A stretch of 64,000 bases of DNA, from assembly GCA_027922465.2 (NCBI GenBank), contig BQMF02000007.1:1178001-1242000 (forward strand), in the 5' to 3' direction. A model generated the notes under the pieces. The model ran no database searches, had not been told where the DNA came from, and worked only from the letters and a program-made list of their open reading frames with translations. Positions 48,787 to 58,813 of this stretch are shown here, piece by piece; positions within the stretch are counted from its first letter, which is position 1, and the number at the start of each line of letters is the position of its first letter. The DNA is from Turritopsis dohrnii. Taxonomy: Eukaryota > Cnidaria > Hydrozoa > Anthoathecata > Oceaniidae. Both the position numbers and the translations under genes were made by a program.

Positions 48787-50922
48787 GAGGTTCGGAATTC
48801 CCGAGTTACAAAACCGAGTTACGCATTATGACGTCACAAACCGAGTTACTAACTCGGAGATTATTAAATTTTAATTTTTCTCGAGTTACTAACTCGGAAA
48901 TTTTATTCACGTAAAATTTTCCCGAGTTACTAACTCTGAAATTTTTTTATGATTTATTTTTTCCGAGTTACTAACTCGGGAAAATTTTAAAGTCTAATTT
49001 TTCTCGAGTTATTAACTCGGAAATTTTATTTTCGTAAAATTTTCCCGAGTTACTAACTCGGAAATTCTTTTTGGTTTTATTTTTTCCGAGTTAGAGAATA
49101 TTTTTCAAATATTGTAAGGAATATTTTCGGAAGTTCCCTGGGAATAGTGTGAGTTTTTAAAAAAGGCAAAGTAGGCCAAATTTGTGGAAAATTTTGAAAA
49201 TTGTTCAATTTTAATGAAAATTTAATAGTGGAACAAGTTTGTACTGCTGATTTAGAACATGAAGGGCAACTTGTGGATAAGGTCAAATTAGGCCAAATTT
49301 GGACCAAATTTTGAAAATTGTTCAATTCTAATGAAAATTTTAGTGAAATAATTTGAGGCTAATTCCAAACAAGGTACGATGAGCAATGGTACTCGTTAAA
49401 TGTACTCGTCTAATGGTACTCTTTCGTTTTATGCCATCTGGCGCATGTTGATGTACATTAATAACGGAAACTTTCGGCAGGAGATTTTGACTTGTCCTAA
49501 AGTTTTTTAATTTAAGTACTATCAGAAATATATGTTTTTGGTTCATTTGAGGCCTGAAGCAGTCGGTGAAGGTTTTCTGCACTTTGGATAACATTGACGA
49601 ATACATGAAAAAGAAAGTTGTTTATATTTTTTTTTTTTTTTTTTTGCTGTATGTGCTCACGTATTTTGTTTTAGTTTTTTTCTTTTCTCCCTAGCCATCT
49701 TAAGCCGGTGTGTGTTATTGTTACTGTAATTATAATGTTTACACTCTTTCATATTTTACAGCATTTTCTTTAATTAATTTTTAACACATTTAAACTTTTT
49801 TTTAAAGTTTTTCCTCCGGCAAATAGTAAACAAAAGTTATTTACGCCTTTGGTGTTGAATCATAGTCGGCTTTGAAAAGTCACATCAAACAGTAATGTCG
49901 ACACTAATTTATTTGAAACCTTTTTGTATTTAGCACTGTTAAATAATTTCTTTTAGAATTAACATGATACTACCTCAAGATTATGAAATAAAAAAAATTC
50001 ATATAGAAATATAGAATCGATTTTCCCACTTCGGCAACTTTTTATCTTGGAGTTTTCAGCTATCACAATTCATCAAGGGTAAGAGCAATAGAAAAATATG
50101 TCAGCGGTGCCATGGTCAAGCTTTAGTTAAAAATAATATCCAGGACAGCATAATCATTAGGATTAACATATTCATCGACTTGCTCAACTGATTAATTTTG
50201 ATGACATTTCCGCATTAATGAAAATCAAAACTTGCGCTATAAAATTTCTTCGTTTGCAAATTTTCATTATTGTTGAACAATTTGGTCCAAATTTATCCTT
50301 ATGTACAAGTTGACCTTCAATTTCGAAAACAGCAGTACAAAGTTATTCCTCTATTAAATCTTCATTAGAATTGAACAATTTTCAAAATTTGGTCCAAATT
50401 TGGCCTAATTTGACCTTATCCACAAGTTGCCCTTCATGTTTGAAATCAGCAGTACAAACTTGTTCCACTATTAAATTTTCATTAAAATTGAACAATTTTC
50501 AAAATTTTCCACAAATTTGGCCTACTTTGCCTTTTTTAAAAACTCACACTATTCCCAGGGAACTTCCGAAAATATTCCTTACAATATTTGAAAAATATTC
50601 TCTAACTCGGAAAAAATAAAACCAAAAAGAATTTCCGAGTTAGTAACTCGGGAAAATTTTACGAAAATAAAATTTCCGAGTTAATAACTCGAGAAAAATT
50701 AGACTTTAAAATTTTCCCGAGTTAGTAACTCGGAAAAAATAAATCATAAAAAAATTTCCGAGTTAGTAACTCGGGAAAATTTTACGTGAATAAAATTTCC
50801 GAGTTAGTAACTCGAGAAAAATTAAAATTTAATAATCTCCGAGTTAGTAACTCGGTTTGTGACGTCATAATGCGTAACTCGGTTTTGTAACTCGGTTTTG
50901 TAACTCGGGAATTCCGAACCTC
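48787..50922. mobile_element. Mutator-like element with palindrome-iteron TIRs
   Basis: Ends GAGGTTCGGAATTCCCGAG and the exact inverse, flanked by the 9-bp duplication TGTGTGAGC at 48778-48786 and 50923-50931. TIRs are about 555 bp each (48787-49345 and ~50360-50922) and nearly identical. The outer ~300 bp of each contains six copies of the palindrome CCGAGTTACTAACTCGG, or one-base variants, spaced about 40 bp apart by AT-rich linkers. The inner part has ~120-bp tandem units around GGCCAAATTTGGACCAAATT. The 1-kb centre has no recognisable transposase. Long TIRs and a 9-bp duplication are typical of the Mutator superfamily; assignment is inference. Confidence 0.8.
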
Positions 50923-51436
50923 TGTGTGAGCTGTGTGTTTTTTTTATAAGAAATTTTTTCGTAAGAGCTTATGTAGAAAAAAAAAGTTTGTTTATAATAA
51001 TAATAATTTCTGACGAAACCAAAATTGAATTCCAACAAATAAACTGCCTTTTTGAACTAGATCTTTGAAAACTTTAATAAACAAACATAGTGTAATAGCT
51101 AACAAACCAAACGAGGTAATAAGAAATTTTGAACTAATAAGCTTTACTAACAAGAAAAGCAGCATATCAAGTATATATTTTCAGTTAGCGTAATGAACTA
51201 AAAGTCCCATTTTTATGTACGCTTATTTGATTAGAATTCGAATGAATTCTAATTTCGTGGATTAAGTTATAAAATATCAGGTTATGTACTTTTAAAATAA
51301 AAGGTAATCTACTTTAAAAAGTTCGATATGAAAAAGCTTCCAAATTACGAAGGCTGCGTTCCTTCATTAGAATTTACATTGCGTTTTTGATAGAGTCCCG
51401 CAGACTCTAAATCGCAGACTAATTGCCATTTCGGCC

Positions 51437-51437
51437 G

Positions 51438-51486
<49 letters not shown>
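51437..51486. repeat. (GTA)n microsatellite in left arm
   Basis: About sixteen uninterrupted AGT/GTA triplets; the inverted counterpart (CTA)n in the right arm is at about 59611-59661 with one CTC interruption. Confidence 0.95.
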
Positions 51487-51533
51487 CCACGGGTGTTTTA
51501 ATACGGTATTCGCTTTCGCTGCTACCGTAATAA

Positions 51534-53652
51534 TTGTAAATCGATAATTGGTCAGCGCGGAAAGCAGCTGATCTTTCATTAGCGTGTGTCCGTACTTCCG
51601 TCCCAGAGTTTTGTCCACAGTTCTAGCCTGGATTCCTCATAGAAAGTTGATACCGCTTAAAAATAAGGGTGGAATAGAGGCTATTTGCTAATCGTGGCTT
51701 AATTCAGATTTTTCAGATAATTTATAATTACAGCTATTTTATCAGGGTGAGTGCGGCCTCAAATTAAAACACGAGTCTTACAGTTTGCCCATCACACAGG
51801 TATCGTTTTTTGGAGATGGAAGCTGAAGGGAAGGGTTATTTTTCACCAGAGAAGTAAAGGAATTCGTAATATCATCGTATATCATCATTGAATCTGTTAT
51901 TATAATACTGTTGAGTTAGCGAGCGCTGATTTTGTGTTTTGTGCCACATTAGTCAGACCTGGAGATAGAGAGCTCTGCTGCTGCCTCTCCAACAAAGGAC
52001 CTGTGTATTATCAGATATGTATATGTTATTTTTTAAGTATTCATACAAATGTGTCCGTCAATATAGGCAAGTTTTAAATGTCACTATAAATAAAAATTAA
52101 ATAATTATTATGCACACAAAAATAAAATGTGTAGTTGTGGAAATCTATCTATATAGTATTATAGTCATCAAAAATAATCAGACAACATCTTAAAGTTTAT
52201 AAAACGTAGGTAAACATTTATCGCGTAACATACTACTTATTGATTTAATTAGAATTTGAACTTGGAATACAAAGTAATGCTAATTTATTATTGTTACATC
52301 ACTTCTCTAACTGTTTTGAACTTGATTGAATTACTTTTGTCAAACACAGCAGCTTAAATCGTTGGTTTTCTTAAGTACGGCTAAGGTACAGCTTAGGTAC
52401 GGCTAGCTTTCGGTAAGCAGTGTGTGGTACACATAATCTAAAATGACTCTAACAATGATATTCTGTGTTGTTTGTAATGTAATGTTGTAATTAAAGCAAA
52501 AGAGCGAAATAAACATGTTCGTAAACTCTACATACATCACTTTATAGAATGAATATTGTCTATTAAATAAATTACCTATGTGGAGTCATTGTATGTCTCT
52601 TCACTTACTTATAGTCTTGTCGTTTTGTTTTTCTTTAATTTTGTCACTTATATATATATTTTTTGTTTGAGGCTGACAATTTTGGTACATCGTTTTGTCA
52701 TATATTCTTGTTCCCCATTTGATTTTGAAGTAATATTCATTGCAAAAATTTTGTACTTGTATATACGTTTTAAAAATAATGACCTTCGAAAACTGCCCAA
52801 ATTTGGTTTTCATGATTTACTGGTCCTGTTGCTCCCATTTCATGAAGCCGTAACTCAGAGCCAAGACGAGTTTAGAGCAAAATATTTGGCACAGTTATCA
52901 TTCACAACATAGGCAAGAAAATATCTCGAAATAAGATAATTTTGAGGTGGTCACTATCACTGGTGTCAGCCTCTTACAAAAAGTGGCTCTTAATTAATCG
53001 GCAGTTGTTTTGCATGCTTTTTTTTATTTTCAGTGACAAATATGGTGCATTACCACTCATACAAGCACATGGTATTTTTTAAATATCATCAGTTATTTTT
53101 AGTCATTCCTTTGCAAAATTCATCTTTGTAATGTATGTGAGAAGTTTGCTTTTTAACTCTTTGTAATCATTAGAATAAAGATCTGCATGAAGTTTTGTGA
53201 AGTATACTCTAAGCTTTTTTAAGGAATTGGTAACTTCTTCTGATTTCAATGCAAACGTGTATTCATTCACAATCCATTTTATTGAATTCACTTCAAAGAC
53301 AATCGTATTTGTTTCATTTGTAAAGATGTCCTTAGATAACATAGATAAAACTGTACACAAAGTCAAATGAAACATTGATAAGTGTTTGATATGCTTTGTA
53401 TCTTTAAAGAAAACATTTCAAAAACATATAAACATTAAAACATTTTATTGAATTAATATGGACACAATTTTGAGACGAGACCTGTTTGGTTTTAACATTG
53501 AATGTCTTATTACTTCACTATTACTTCATTTATCATTCATGAATTCCTATTTTGACCTTCCTGGAACAAAAATGTGATTTTTCCATTTTGCTTCACAGTC
53601 AAGCATTTTTCAACTTTGGCGAAAGCGCTGACCTTCAGGCCTCCTGGCCTCT
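51534..53652. other. Spacer between left arm and LINE
   Basis: No gene recognised. A 90-codon minus-strand frame (53103-53375) and a 110-codon plus-strand frame (52580-52912) look like AT-rich noise or remnants. Confidence 0.3.
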
Positions 53653-53771
53653 TGTTAATATTACTCAGCATTGATTTGAAGTTTTCAAAATTTTTGTGCA
53701 TGCTTCGGATGTTTACATTTAGTATTGAAAAGTTCATAGGATTAAAGTTTGTTAAATTAGAAAGAGAAAAA
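53653..53771 (-). pseudogene. LINE ORF2 segment beyond the LTR-element insertion
   Basis: The minus strand reads MNFSILNVNIRSMHKNFENF, the start of the endonuclease domain of CR1/Jockey-like LINE ORF2. At about 53653 homology stops abruptly, so the rest of ORF2 (endonuclease, RT) is missing. It is the continuation of the fragment at 58655-58769. Confidence 0.75.
53767..53771. repeat. 5-bp target duplication, left
   Basis: AAAAA immediately left of the 5' LTR; matched by AAAAA at 58655-58659 right of the 3' LTR. Confidence 0.75.
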
Positions 53772-53900
53772 TGTAGGACTATTGGACATTTTTGTTAGGT
53801 TTATCATTCTTAGGTTTATGTTTTATTCTTTCCATTTTGTTTATCGTAGATCCACATTCTTTACTAATAATATATAGTTCAAGAATGACACAATTGTTTA
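53772..53900 (+). repeat. 5' LTR (129 bp)
   Basis: Starts TGTAGGACTATTGG, ends AATTGTTTA. Very short for a Gypsy LTR. Ends TG...TA rather than TG...CA. Confidence 0.9.
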
Positions 53901-53926
53901 TGTGGATCTTATACTGACTGTACAAA
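53901..53926 (+). promoter_or_regulatory. 26-nt leader with probable primer-binding site
   Basis: Between LTR and first ATG are only 26 nt: TG, then TGGATCTTATACTGAC. A TGG start, complementary to a tRNA CCA end, at 53903 makes this the likely primer-binding site with a 2-nt gap. The tRNA is not identified. Confidence 0.5.
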
Positions 53927-55468
53927 ATGCCTGTCATTCAATGCCCCATTGATGGTTGTGGGTATGTGACAGATGATGTTGATCCTGCTATTGCAGCCGC
54001 TTTGCTGATGGTACACAACAATGCGCACATCGCCCCAACAGCTGCAGCGGCTCCTTCAAAGCAAAAAGCACCCAAGATCCACAGACCATCCGTTTCACGT
54101 GGATGCAATGAAGAGGCGTGGAATACGTTTAGCGCACGGTGGAGACTGTTTAAGGAAGGAACTTCCCTCTCCCCTACTGAAGTATCTCAACAACTTTTTG
54201 AATGTTGTGATGAAGAACTCGGTAATGGCTTATTGAGGAATAATGGTACGACTATTACTCGTGCAACAGAAAATGATCTATTAGCCATGATTAAGAGGCT
54301 AGCCGTCACCCCTGTGGCTGTCAGTGTCCGCCGATCTGACTTGCTGACCATGCAACAATGTGAAGGTGAGAGTGCACGCTCCTTTTTCGCTCGGATCAAA
54401 GGGAAGGCTGACACGTGTGCCTACTCTTTGGAATGCACCAGTCCTACGTGTACACATGTAGTTGACTTCACCACTGTTATCACGAAGGACGTACTCGTTT
54501 CTGGCTTGAGTGATGAAGAAGTCAAACGTGAGGTTCTTGGTTGGCATGATCTAGACACCAAGACTGCAGAGGAAATTGTTACCTATATAGAGGCTAAGGA
54601 GATGGCCCGCGATGCTATGAATAAAAGCTCCACGAACGCTGCCCTATCCTCCTACAAGAAAAAGGGAAGGCAGACTGATGATAAAGGACTGTGTAAGGAC
54701 TGTCATACGGAAATTGATAAGTTCTTTTGGAGCCGTCGCCAAAGGAAGATGGTTGAGAAAGCGTACTGTTCTTCGTGTTGGAGTAAAAGGAATAAGGGCA
54801 AAGCTTCTAATCGTCAGAAGAAAGTTAATAGTGTCGGCACCCAAGATGATGATGCAGCGATATTGATTGGGTCCATATCAGAGCCTCTTGACCATCTGCT
54901 GTTCGATTCTGGCAAAGGTTGGAAGAAGATCGAGTCAATGAAACACCCATCACTGAAACTGTCGATAAGTACGGAACCTACTGATTACGCAAGACTCGAT
55001 AGGAGGCCGAAAATCATCAAACCAAAATTGATTGATGTTATCACAGACACTGGGGCCCAGTCCTGTCTATGGGGGTTTAACAGCTTCCTTCAATGTGGCT
55101 TCAGCGAGTCTGACCTGCTACCTGTAAGACACAGACTCTATGCTGCAAATGGTGAGAACATACCGGTCAAGGGAGCAATCTTCCTCAGACTTTCTGGTAC
55201 TTCCAGTGAAGGTGATTTACATTCGGCAGCTGTTATGACATATGTCAATCCATCAACGAATCGCTTCTACCTGTCTCGCGAAGCGATGATCCAGCTCAAC
55301 ATTATCTCAAAGGACTTTCCAAAGATAGGTGCCGCTGTACAGGAAGCTGTAATTGGATGCTCGCTCGCATCATGTGGTTGCCCGAAACGAGCACTCCACC
55401 TGAGCACCCTCCCTCACTACCATTTGATTGTGCTCCGGAAAACAATGCGAAAATGCGCAATTGGCTAA
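53927..55468 (+). CDS. Gag-protease polyprotein of the LTR element
   Basis: 513 aa. Residues 1-34 resemble a C2H2 finger (C6, C11, H30, H34). Residues ~55-220 form a Gag/capsid-like domain with a QCEGESARSFFARIKGKAD string typical of retrotransposon Gag. Around 248-285 a C-x2-C ... C-x2-C module (CKDC, CSSC) replaces the usual CCHC knuckle. The aspartic protease motif DTGA starts at D374. So protease is in frame with Gag, and pol is in the -1 frame with a 112-nt overlap; I see no canonical slippery heptamer in the overlap. No internal stops. Confidence 0.85.
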   Translation: MPVIQCPIDGCGYVTDDVDPAIAAALLMVHNNAHIAPTAAAAPSKQKAPKIHRPSVSRGCNEEAWNTFSARWRLFKEGTSLSPTEVSQQLFECCDEELGNGLLRNNGTTITRATENDLLAMIKRLAVTPVAVSVRRSDLLTMQQCEGESARSFFARIKGKADTCAYSLECTSPTCTHVVDFTTVITKDVLVSGLSDEEVKREVLGWHDLDTKTAEEIVTYIEAKEMARDAMNKSSTNAALSSYKKKGRQTDDKGLCKDCHTEIDKFFWSRRQRKMVEKAYCSSCWSKRNKGKASNRQKKVNSVGTQDDDAAILIGSISEPLDHLLFDSGKGWKKIESMKHPSLKLSISTEPTDYARLDRRPKIIKPKLIDVITDTGAQSCLWGFNSFLQCGFSESDLLPVRHRLYAANGENIPVKGAIFLRLSGTSSEGDLHSAAVMTYVNPSTNRFYLSREAMIQLNIISKDFPKIGAAVQEAVIGCSLASCGCPKRALHLSTLPHYHLIVLRKTMRKCAIG

Positions 55469-58400
55469 TCGAACGTTATTCACAATCGACGTTTAACCAA
55501 TGTACTCACCAACCACTTCCTGGAATGAAGGCCCCCTCAATATCCCTGCATGTCGATCCAGATGCAACGCCTCATGCGGTACATACCCCTGCACCAGTAC
55601 CCTTGCATTGGCAGGATGCCGTAAAACAGCAACTTGACGATGACGTGCAACTTGGAGTCCTAGAAAAAGTTCCTATTGGGGAGCCTTCAAGGTGGTGTCA
55701 TAGGATGGTCATCACTTCAAAATCAGATGGGTCACCACGTAGAACTGTGGATCTCTCCCCCCTTAATGCTAAATGCCTCAGAGAGACTCACCATGTGACA
55801 CCCCCATTTCTACAAGCCAAAGCTGTCCCACCCGATACCTGGAAGACCGTAACTGATGCTTGGAACGGCTTCCATTCCGTCCCTATCGCTCCAGAGGATC
55901 GTCATTACACAACCTTTATTACACAATGGGGGATGTTTCGTTATAAGACAGCACCACAAGGTTTCCTGGCGAGTGGCGACGGATATTCCAGACGCTTTGA
56001 CGAGATCATTGCCGACGTTGAGCGCAAGACGAAGTGCGTAGACGATACACTAATGTGGGACAACGAACTCGAGAGTCATTGGTGGCGTATCATTGATTTC
56101 CTGGAGCTCCTAGGAAAGAACGGAATAATTCTGAACAAATATAAATTTCAGTTTGCACAGAGAGCTGTTGACTTTGCTGGCTTCAACATTTCTGAACATT
56201 CCATCAAACCGCTTCAGAAATTTATTGCTGCCATCCGGGACTTCCCAACCCCAAGGAAGTTGACGGATGTTCGATCTTGGTTTGGGTTGGTGCACCAGGT
56301 TGCACACTATGATCAACTGTCGACTGTTATGGAGCCATTCAAACACCTTCTAAGTCCACGTCGCAAATTTGACTGGACCAATGAGCTTGATGTCGCCTTT
56401 TCACAATCAAAGCGGCTTGTGATAGAAGCAATCGAGAAAGGGGTGGAGATTTTTGACCCCAATCTTCCTACATGCCTCCGCCCTGACTGGTCGAAGACGG
56501 GGATCGGCTTTTATCTCTCCCAAAAACATTGTAAGTGCCCGATCACCTCCCCTGATTGCTGCAAAGGTGGATGGAGAATTACTTTAGCCGGATCACGCTT
56601 TCTCAGACCCGCTGAGACACGATACGCCCCTGTTGAGGGTGAAGCTTTAGCAATCGCCTGGTCCTTAGAGCAGACAAGGTACTTCACCCAGGGATGCAGC
56701 AATCTTCTCGTCATAACGGATCACAAACCCTTAGTGAAGCTGTTCGGAGACCGTACGTTGGATGAAATAGCAAACCCTCGTCTATTTCGTCTGAAGCAGC
56801 GCACCCTTATGTGGCGTTTCACCATACAACATCAGCCGGGAAAGGAGAATCACTTCTCCGATGCAACATCCAGGCACCCTGTGCATGACCAGGACGCGTC
56901 TCTAGATTGTTGTCGCATCAATAGTGATTGTATCGAAGACGAAGATATGGAAACCATGCTGTCAGCCATTGCATACCACAATGTTGAAACATTACGAGCT
57001 GTTACATGGGATGTTCTGAAGAAAGAAACACAGACCGATACCCTGCTTCGTGAGCTCATGCAAACCATTCGGATGGGATTCCCGGACCAGAAATGTGATC
57101 TACCGCAAAGCTTAATGGCGTTATGGAACTTACGAGAGTCGTTATACATAATTGATAATGTCGTATTGATGAATCACCGCGCGGTTATCCCAGAATCTCT
57201 TCGCACTGAAATCCTACAATCACTCCACGCAGCACATCAGGGTGAAACAGCGATGGGTGATCGTGCCAGACAGACTGTTTACTGGCCTGGTATTGACAAG
57301 GACATTAAATTGACTCGTGATAGTTATTATCATTGCTGTAGGAACGCACCGTCACAACCTCGTCCTCCACCAGTTGACCCCTACATACCAACCGTTCCCT
57401 TTGAGGCGATCTGCTGCGACTACTTCCATTTCAAGGGGTGGTATTACTTCATTGCCGCGGACAGACTATCCGGATGGACTGAGCAATCTCGAATCAGATC
57501 TGGCACCAACGAATCCGGCGCAATAGGTCTTTGCTCAGCCCTTCGCAAGTTATTCTCGACGTTCGGTGTAGCAGTCGAGCTTGCAAGCGATGGTGGTCCA
57601 GAGTTTAGCTCCAAAATAACCCAGGACTTTTTCCAACGATGGGGTGTTCGACACCGTGTTTCTTCCGCTTATGTGCCATCGTCAAATGGAAGGGCAGAAT
57701 TAGCGGTTAAAGCCATTAAGAGACTCCTCATGGACAATGTAGATGCCAATGGGGACCTAGACAACGACAAAGTCCTCAGGGCACTACTGATGAAGAGGAA
57801 TACACCCGATCCTGGCTGCAAGCTATCACCAGCTGAAGTGCTCTTCGGCCACCCTCTTCGAGACTCACTTCCATTTATCAGAAAAGATGTTGACGTATTT
57901 ACCAACCCAGAAATCACTCAAAAGTGGAGGAACACCTGGAAGATGAAGGAAGAATCCCTACGAACACAGTACGTCAAATCATCAGAGCGGCTAGATGAAC
58001 ACACCAAGTCCCTCCCATCACTGAAACTGGGAGATCATGTCTTCATCCAAAACCAGACCGGCCGATATCCTACAAGATGGGAAAGGAGTGGAATCATTGT
58101 CGCTACTAAAGAGTTTGACCAATATCTAATTAAGGTAGCTGGTAGTGGTAGGATAACACGGAGGAATAGGAGATATATTCGTAAATTCGAACCGCATCTC
58201 TTCAATCACACTACCTATCCATCTACACCACCTGTATATCCATCACTCCAGCCTGATTCGCCTGTGATCAATACCCCCAAATCTAACACCATTTCACCAG
58301 TATCACCTGCACCTACACCTGAACCTGCAGAGCAACCCCCAACCCTGACAGGTTCTACTAAACAGCCTTGTGAAGTGGAACATAAGACAGGAACACAAGA

Positions 58401-58488
58401 GCCCACGCTGAGGCGCTCTTCACGTATTAAAAACTCAAAAAAGTTTTATGACCCTGAGACTGGGACTTATGTCGGTCAAAACCCCTAA
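55357..58488 (+). CDS. Pol: reverse transcriptase, RNase H, integrase of the LTR element
   Basis: 1043 aa open frame. RT spans about 90-330 with the active-site string KCVDDTLMW (D229, D230; V replaces the usual Y/F before DD). RNase H follows at about 365-480 (ETRYAPVEGEALAIAWSLE, then ITDHKPLVKLF). An HHCC-like zinc region (LHAAHQGE ... HCC) precedes the integrase, whose D688, D745, E781 show the D,D-35-E spacing (CCDYFHF, SDGGPEF, NGRAELAVK). A chromodomain is not evident; the C-terminus is Pro/Thr-rich. The ATG at 55357 is only the frame opening; translation is probably by frameshift from Gag. Activity is plausible. Confidence 0.9.
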   Translation: MLARIMWLPETSTPPEHPPSLPFDCAPENNAKMRNWLIERYSQSTFNQCTHQPLPGMKAPSISLHVDPDATPHAVHTPAPVPLHWQDAVKQQLDDDVQLGVLEKVPIGEPSRWCHRMVITSKSDGSPRRTVDLSPLNAKCLRETHHVTPPFLQAKAVPPDTWKTVTDAWNGFHSVPIAPEDRHYTTFITQWGMFRYKTAPQGFLASGDGYSRRFDEIIADVERKTKCVDDTLMWDNELESHWWRIIDFLELLGKNGIILNKYKFQFAQRAVDFAGFNISEHSIKPLQKFIAAIRDFPTPRKLTDVRSWFGLVHQVAHYDQLSTVMEPFKHLLSPRRKFDWTNELDVAFSQSKRLVIEAIEKGVEIFDPNLPTCLRPDWSKTGIGFYLSQKHCKCPITSPDCCKGGWRITLAGSRFLRPAETRYAPVEGEALAIAWSLEQTRYFTQGCSNLLVITDHKPLVKLFGDRTLDEIANPRLFRLKQRTLMWRFTIQHQPGKENHFSDATSRHPVHDQDASLDCCRINSDCIEDEDMETMLSAIAYHNVETLRAVTWDVLKKETQTDTLLRELMQTIRMGFPDQKCDLPQSLMALWNLRESLYIIDNVVLMNHRAVIPESLRTEILQSLHAAHQGETAMGDRARQTVYWPGIDKDIKLTRDSYYHCCRNAPSQPRPPPVDPYIPTVPFEAICCDYFHFKGWYYFIAADRLSGWTEQSRIRSGTNESGAIGLCSALRKLFSTFGVAVELASDGGPEFSSKITQDFFQRWGVRHRVSSAYVPSSNGRAELAVKAIKRLLMDNVDANGDLDNDKVLRALLMKRNTPDPGCKLSPAEVLFGHPLRDSLPFIRKDVDVFTNPEITQKWRNTWKMKEESLRTQYVKSSERLDEHTKSLPSLKLGDHVFIQNQTGRYPTRWERSGIIVATKEFDQYLIKVAGSGRITRRNRRYIRKFEPHLFNHTTYPSTPPVYPSLQPDSPVINTPKSNTISPVSPAPTPEPAEQPPTLTGSTKQPCEVEHKTGTQEPTLRRSSRIKNSKKFYDPETGTYVGQNP

Positions 58489-58525
58489 AGGACTTTCTCC
58501 CGGAATGGATCTGGGGAAGGGGAGA

Positions 58526-58654
58526 TGTAGGACTATTGGACATTTTTGTTAGGTTTATCATTCTTAGGTTTATGTTTTATTCTTTCCATTTTGTTTATCG
58601 TAGATCCACATTCTTTACTAATAATATATAGTTCAAGAATGACACAATTGTTTA
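58526..58654 (+). repeat. 3' LTR (129 bp)
   Basis: Identical to the 5' LTR over its whole length by eye, followed by the AAAAA target duplication. Confidence 0.9.
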
Positions 58655-58769
58655 AAAAACACTTAGTTTCGAGATTTTGCCGACTAAAAAAGTTTATATC
58701 TGGGTCAGAATCGTCATTTAGAGTGATGTGACCAAGCTGGTCGGAGAGTTTGAAGGTTGAATCATCCAT
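58655..58769 (-). pseudogene. LINE ORF2 start, cut by the LTR element
   Basis: The minus strand starts MDDSTFKLSDQLGHITLNDD and stays open up to the 58655 insertion point. Across the element, removing one AAAAA copy lets this frame run on without a stop into the segment at 53653-53771, which shows both pieces were one ORF2. The start lies 44 bp downstream of the ORF1 stop. Confidence 0.75.
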
Positions 58770-58813
58770 TTTGAAAACTGATCAATCCTGAATAAAATAC
58801 TAATTATTGGCTC

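Larger units (their letters stand above)
48551..51533. repeat. Left arm of large inverted repeat (interrupted)
   Basis: Segments 48551-48786 and 50932-51533 together (~838 bp) are the inverse of 59564-60404. Shared blocks: outer CAAGAGCCAGATGGCGCAAA then ACGGTAGCAGC; GATATCT...GGTGGAAAACAGGCATTA; AGAGCTTATGTAGAAAAAAA; an inner (GTA)n tract; and TACGGTATTCGC ... GCTGCTACCGTAATAA at the inner edge. Each arm is itself bounded by inverted ACGGTAGCAGC. The arms are diverged (many substitutions and small indels). The Mutator-like element at 48787-50922 splits this arm. Either these are the TIRs of one large element or two inverted copies of an ~840-bp repeat. Confidence 0.75.
53772..58654 (+). mobile_element. 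Ty3/Gypsy-type LTR retrotransposon, apparently intact
   Basis: 4883-bp element with two 129-bp LTRs identical by eye (53772-53900 and 58526-58654), a purine tract GGGGAAGGGGAGA directly before the 3' LTR (58513-58525), and two long overlapping open frames: Gag-protease (53927-55468) and RT-RNaseH-integrase (55357-58488). The RT-RNaseH-integrase order defines Ty3/Gypsy. Identical LTRs and open frames mean a recent insertion. It is inserted, in opposite orientation, into ORF2 of a LINE. Confidence 0.92.

Noticed and set aside
49077..50619. Two identical 82-codon frames on opposite strands
   Set aside because: They arise because the Mutator-like TIRs are inverted copies; the protein has no domain and both lie in non-coding TIR.
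51367..51618. Minus-strand frame with a long poly-Thr run
   Set aside because: It is the translation of the (GTA)n microsatellite in the repeat arm, not a gene.
52580..52912. 110-codon plus-strand frame
   Set aside because: Phe/Ile/Tyr-rich noise in T-rich DNA between repeat copies.
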